Part shown: positions 4,979 through 6,708 of the stretch, one piece after another
Numbering within the stretch: the first letter of the stretch is position 1
How the letters are laid out: each line of letters begins with the position of its first letter
DNA from: Actinomycetes bacterium
Lineage (GTDB): Bacteria > Actinomycetota > Thermoleophilia > BMS3ABIN01
Direction of reading: 5' to 3'
Assembly: GCA_021790075.1 (NCBI GenBank)
Contig: JAJYIN010000124.1
Span: 1 to 6,708 of the forward strand
Length of the DNA: 6,708 nt
Notes under the pieces: model-generated
Told to the model about the DNA's origin: nothing
What the model saw: only the letters and a program-made list of their open reading frames with translations
The model's database searches: none
Program-made: the position numbers and the translations under genes

Positions 4979-6271
4979 TCACATCATCCGTTTCTTGATG
5001 TCCGCCAGCAGGTACAGGGAACCCGTCACCAGGATCACGTCCCGGGTGGAAGCCAGTTTGAAGGCGCTCTCCAGCGCCGACTGGTTCTCCCGGGCGACAA
5101 ATGTCTGCACGGAACTCTCCTTGACCACGGGCAGCTTGGCCAGCTCCTGAGCGGGCATGCAGCGGGGGTTAGAATTTTCGGTGATGAATAAGATATCACA
5201 AAAATCCAGCAGTTGTCCCAGCATCTGACCGGCATCCTTGTCGGAAAGGATCGAGACGACGCCGATCTTGCGTTTGCCTTCCACGAGCGTTTCCAGCGAT
5301 GACAGGAGCTCTCCGATACCGCTGGGGTTGTGGGCGCCGTCAAGGACGACCAGCGGATGGTCCGAGATGATCTCCAGCCGCGCCGGAATGATGATCCTCG
5401 GCAGCGCCCGCTTCAGTTTCTTCTCGTCCAGCGGTTTGCGCGTGAACAGCTCGGCGGCCTGGATGGCGACGGCGCAGTTGGTCCGCTGGTACTGCCCGAA
5501 AAGCGTCAGCGACAGGTCGGAGTACTGGCCCCTGGCGGTCCAGACATCAAACTTCTCCCCCCGGCCTTTGAGCAGCGAGAAATCCTCGCCCAGCACCAGG
5601 ACCCTGGCTTTTTTGCGCTGGCAGATCTTCAGAGATTCGGCCATAGCCTCCACGGAGAGCAATCCCAGTACCACCTTGCCTTTGTCGGGCAGGATGGCCA
5701 GCTTCTCGCGGACGATGGCCGCTTCCGTTTTTCCCAGCAGCTCGGTATGCTCCAGGCCGACCGTGGTCAGCACCTGGACCTTGCTGGCCAGGACGTTGGT
5801 GGCGTCAAAGCGCCCTCCCAGTCCCGCCTCGATCACGGCCACGTCCACCTTCATCTGGTGGAAATAAAGGAAGGCGGCCGCGGTGAGGACCTCGAACTGC
5901 GTCAACGGGCCGCTGCTGCGGGAGCGCTTGTTGACCTCCTCCGCCTTCTCCCTCACGTCCAGGATCAGCTTCTCGAAGCGCGACGGCGTGATTTCCTTGC
6001 CGTTGATCAGATACCGCTCCGTGAATGAAACCAGGTGCGGCGAGAGGTAAGCGCCGGCCTTGAGCCCCTGGGAGCCCAGGATTGTGGAAACCATGCGCGC
6101 CGTCGACGATTTGCCGTTAGTGCCGACGATGTGGATGGTCTTCAGGCGCTTTTCGGGGTTTCCCAGCGCCTTCAGGAGTTTGGTGATGCGCGCCAGCCCC
6201 GGCTTCATGCCCAGCCGGTCCAGCTCGGTTAGATATTCTTCTACCTCGTTGTTGACCATAGAAACCGGCAT
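4979..6271 (-). CDS. folC: Folylpolyglutamate synthase / dihydrofolate synthase
   Basis: FolC is a cytoplasmic Mur-ligase-fold enzyme that adds glutamate to dihydropteroate and/or reduced folates using ATP. The 430-residue product has full family length. Landmarks: KPGLARI at 24-30, P-loop GTNGKSS at 50-56 (usual form GTNGKGS), LSPHLVSFTERYLINGK at 76-92, TQFEVLT at 124-130, VAVIEAGLGGRFDATNV at 144-160, GLEHTELLGKT at 172-182, REKLAI with the probable carbamylated Lys at 190, FGQYQRTN at 258-265 (often GxHQxxN), PARLEII at 296-302 and LDGAHNPSG at 310-318. It is complete and looks functional; whether it has one or both activities cannot be read from sequence. The ATG at 6271 abuts AGAGGA with no spacing; a second in-frame ATG at 6259-6257 (MVNNEVEEYL) fits the family N-terminus equally well and is a good alternative. 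It lies 43 nt after valS, a widely conserved pairing. Confidence 0.95.
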   Translation of the reverse strand: MPVSMVNNEVEEYLTELDRLGMKPGLARITKLLKALGNPEKRLKTIHIVGTNGKSSTARMVSTILGSQGLKAGAYLSPHLVSFTERYLINGKEITPSRFEKLILDVREKAEEVNKRSRSSGPLTQFEVLTAAAFLYFHQMKVDVAVIEAGLGGRFDATNVLASKVQVLTTVGLEHTELLGKTEAAIVREKLAILPDKGKVVLGLLSVEAMAESLKICQRKKARVLVLGEDFSLLKGRGEKFDVWTARGQYSDLSLTLFGQYQRTNCAVAIQAAELFTRKPLDEKKLKRALPRIIIPARLEIISDHPLVVLDGAHNPSGIGELLSSLETLVEGKRKIGVVSILSDKDAGQMLGQLLDFCDILFITENSNPRCMPAQELAKLPVVKESSVQTFVARENQSALESAFKLASTRDVILVTGSLYLLADIKKRMM

Positions 6272-6314
6272 TCCTCTATTGGAAATATGCAGCCGGCGGT
6301 GAGGCCAAGCTCGC

Positions 6315-6708
6315 CTACCCGCCGAAATAGCGCTGGTACTGCTGTTCGAGTTCGGCCAGCTCCCTGTTGTGCTGCTCGAGTTTCGCCCGCTCTTTTTCCA
6401 CCAGCTCAGGAGGCGCCTTGGCCACGAAGTTCTCGTTGCCGAGCTTCTTCGCTGCCCGCTCCAGTTCCTGTTTCTTCCTGGAAATCACGGCCGCCAGGCG
6501 CACACGCTCCTGATTAACATCGATGAGATCCTCCAGCGGCACCAGCAGTTTGCCGCCGGGGATGAGGGCTACCGCCGGCTGCTTTCCCGCCACCACCGCC
6601 TCGCCCTCGGATGCGACGCTCTCGGCCAGACGCGTGTTCGATAGCGATTCTATCAGACCGGCGTTGTTCTCTACCACACTGCGGACCCGGGCCTCTCCCG
6701 AAATGAGG
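6315..6708 (-). CDS. valS: Valyl-tRNA synthetase, C-terminal 130 residues
   Basis: ValRS charges tRNA-Val. Only the 3' end is present; the frame is open to the right edge and ends at TAG 6317-6315. The text matches the ValRS tail: NTRLAESVASEGEA, a beta segment with GGKLLVPLEDLIDVNQE, then the C-terminal antiparallel coiled-coil arm that contacts tRNA (RVRLAAVISRKKQELER, KKLGNENFVAKAPPELVEKE, KLEQHNRELAELEQQY). The NENFV-KAPPE-VEKER block is characteristic of the Val_tRNA-synt_C domain. A GTG at 6677 inside the fragment is an internal Val, not a start, because the frame and the homology both continue upstream of it. It is the first visible member of the transcription unit that continues into folC. 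Confidence 0.94.
   Translation of the reverse strand, partial: LISGEARVRSVVENNAGLIESLSNTRLAESVASEGEAVVAGKQPAVALIPGGKLLVPLEDLIDVNQERVRLAAVISRKKQELERAAKKLGNENFVAKAPPELVEKERAKLEQHNRELAELEQQYQRYFGG

Noticed and set aside
3448..5150. Two long plus-strand frames (3448-4266 and 4239-5150)
   Set aside because: They run opposite maf, ndk, the zinc-ribbon gene and part of folC, all supported by motifs. The translations are low-complexity and cross intergenic gaps without any ribosome site.
1..6708. Defence system, prophage, integron, CRISPR or transposon
   Set aside because: All genes except the Ig-repeat and zinc-ribbon genes are standard housekeeping genes; no direct-repeat array, recombinase, transposase or target-site duplication was seen.

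Overview
The window is a GC-rich chromosomal housekeeping region in which every supported gene reads on the minus strand. In transcription order (right to left) it holds the 3' end of valS, folC, a small membrane protein with two zinc ribbons, ndk, maf, a secreted protein with two Ig-like repeats, mreB, and the first 222 codons of mreC, which runs off the left edge. I see no RNA gene, CRISPR array, insertion sequence or phage gene.

Organism. The order valS-folC-[small membrane protein]-ndk is the arrangement known from Actinobacteria (in mycobacteria valS, folC, a DUF4233 membrane protein, ndkA). The order valS-folC...maf...mreBCD is the arrangement known from Bacillus-type Firmicutes, where radC lies between maf and mreB. 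A genome carrying both, with mreBC, high GC and many TTG/GTG starts, suggests a deep-branching actinobacterial lineage (Thermoleophilia/Rubrobacter/Coriobacteriia-like or an uncultured relative). This placement is inference from gene order and composition only.

Layout. 6708-3217: valS, folC, zinc-ribbon gene, ndk and maf are spaced by 43, 68, 131 and 15 nt and look like one readthrough unit; the 131-nt gap before ndk holds two inverted repeats. 3216-3050: an AT-rich intergenic patch with overlapping palindromes, a full-consensus sigma70 promoter (TTGACA-16-TATAAT), and a terminator-like hairpin plus T8 lying immediately downstream of the start point and upstream of the Ig gene. 3049-2039: the Ig-repeat gene, closed by its own intrinsic terminator (1985-2012). 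1984-1724: the mreB regulatory region, with an inverted repeat, a promoter with a perfect TATAAT, and a leader of about 150 nt with hairpins. 1723-1: mreB and mreC, 19 nt apart, the start of the cell-shape operon.

How the genes fit together. valS supplies Val-tRNA, folC makes (poly)glutamylated folates, ndk balances NTP/dNTP pools and maf hydrolyses non-canonical or excess nucleotides: a translation/nucleotide metabolism block. mreB and mreC build the elongasome scaffold for lateral wall synthesis. The Ig-repeat gene is a separately controlled unit between the two blocks and is the least conserved-looking and most interesting part of the window. I did not find a new multi-gene system; the strongest second-look items are the hairpin-bearing leader of the Ig gene and the zinc-ribbon membrane protein.
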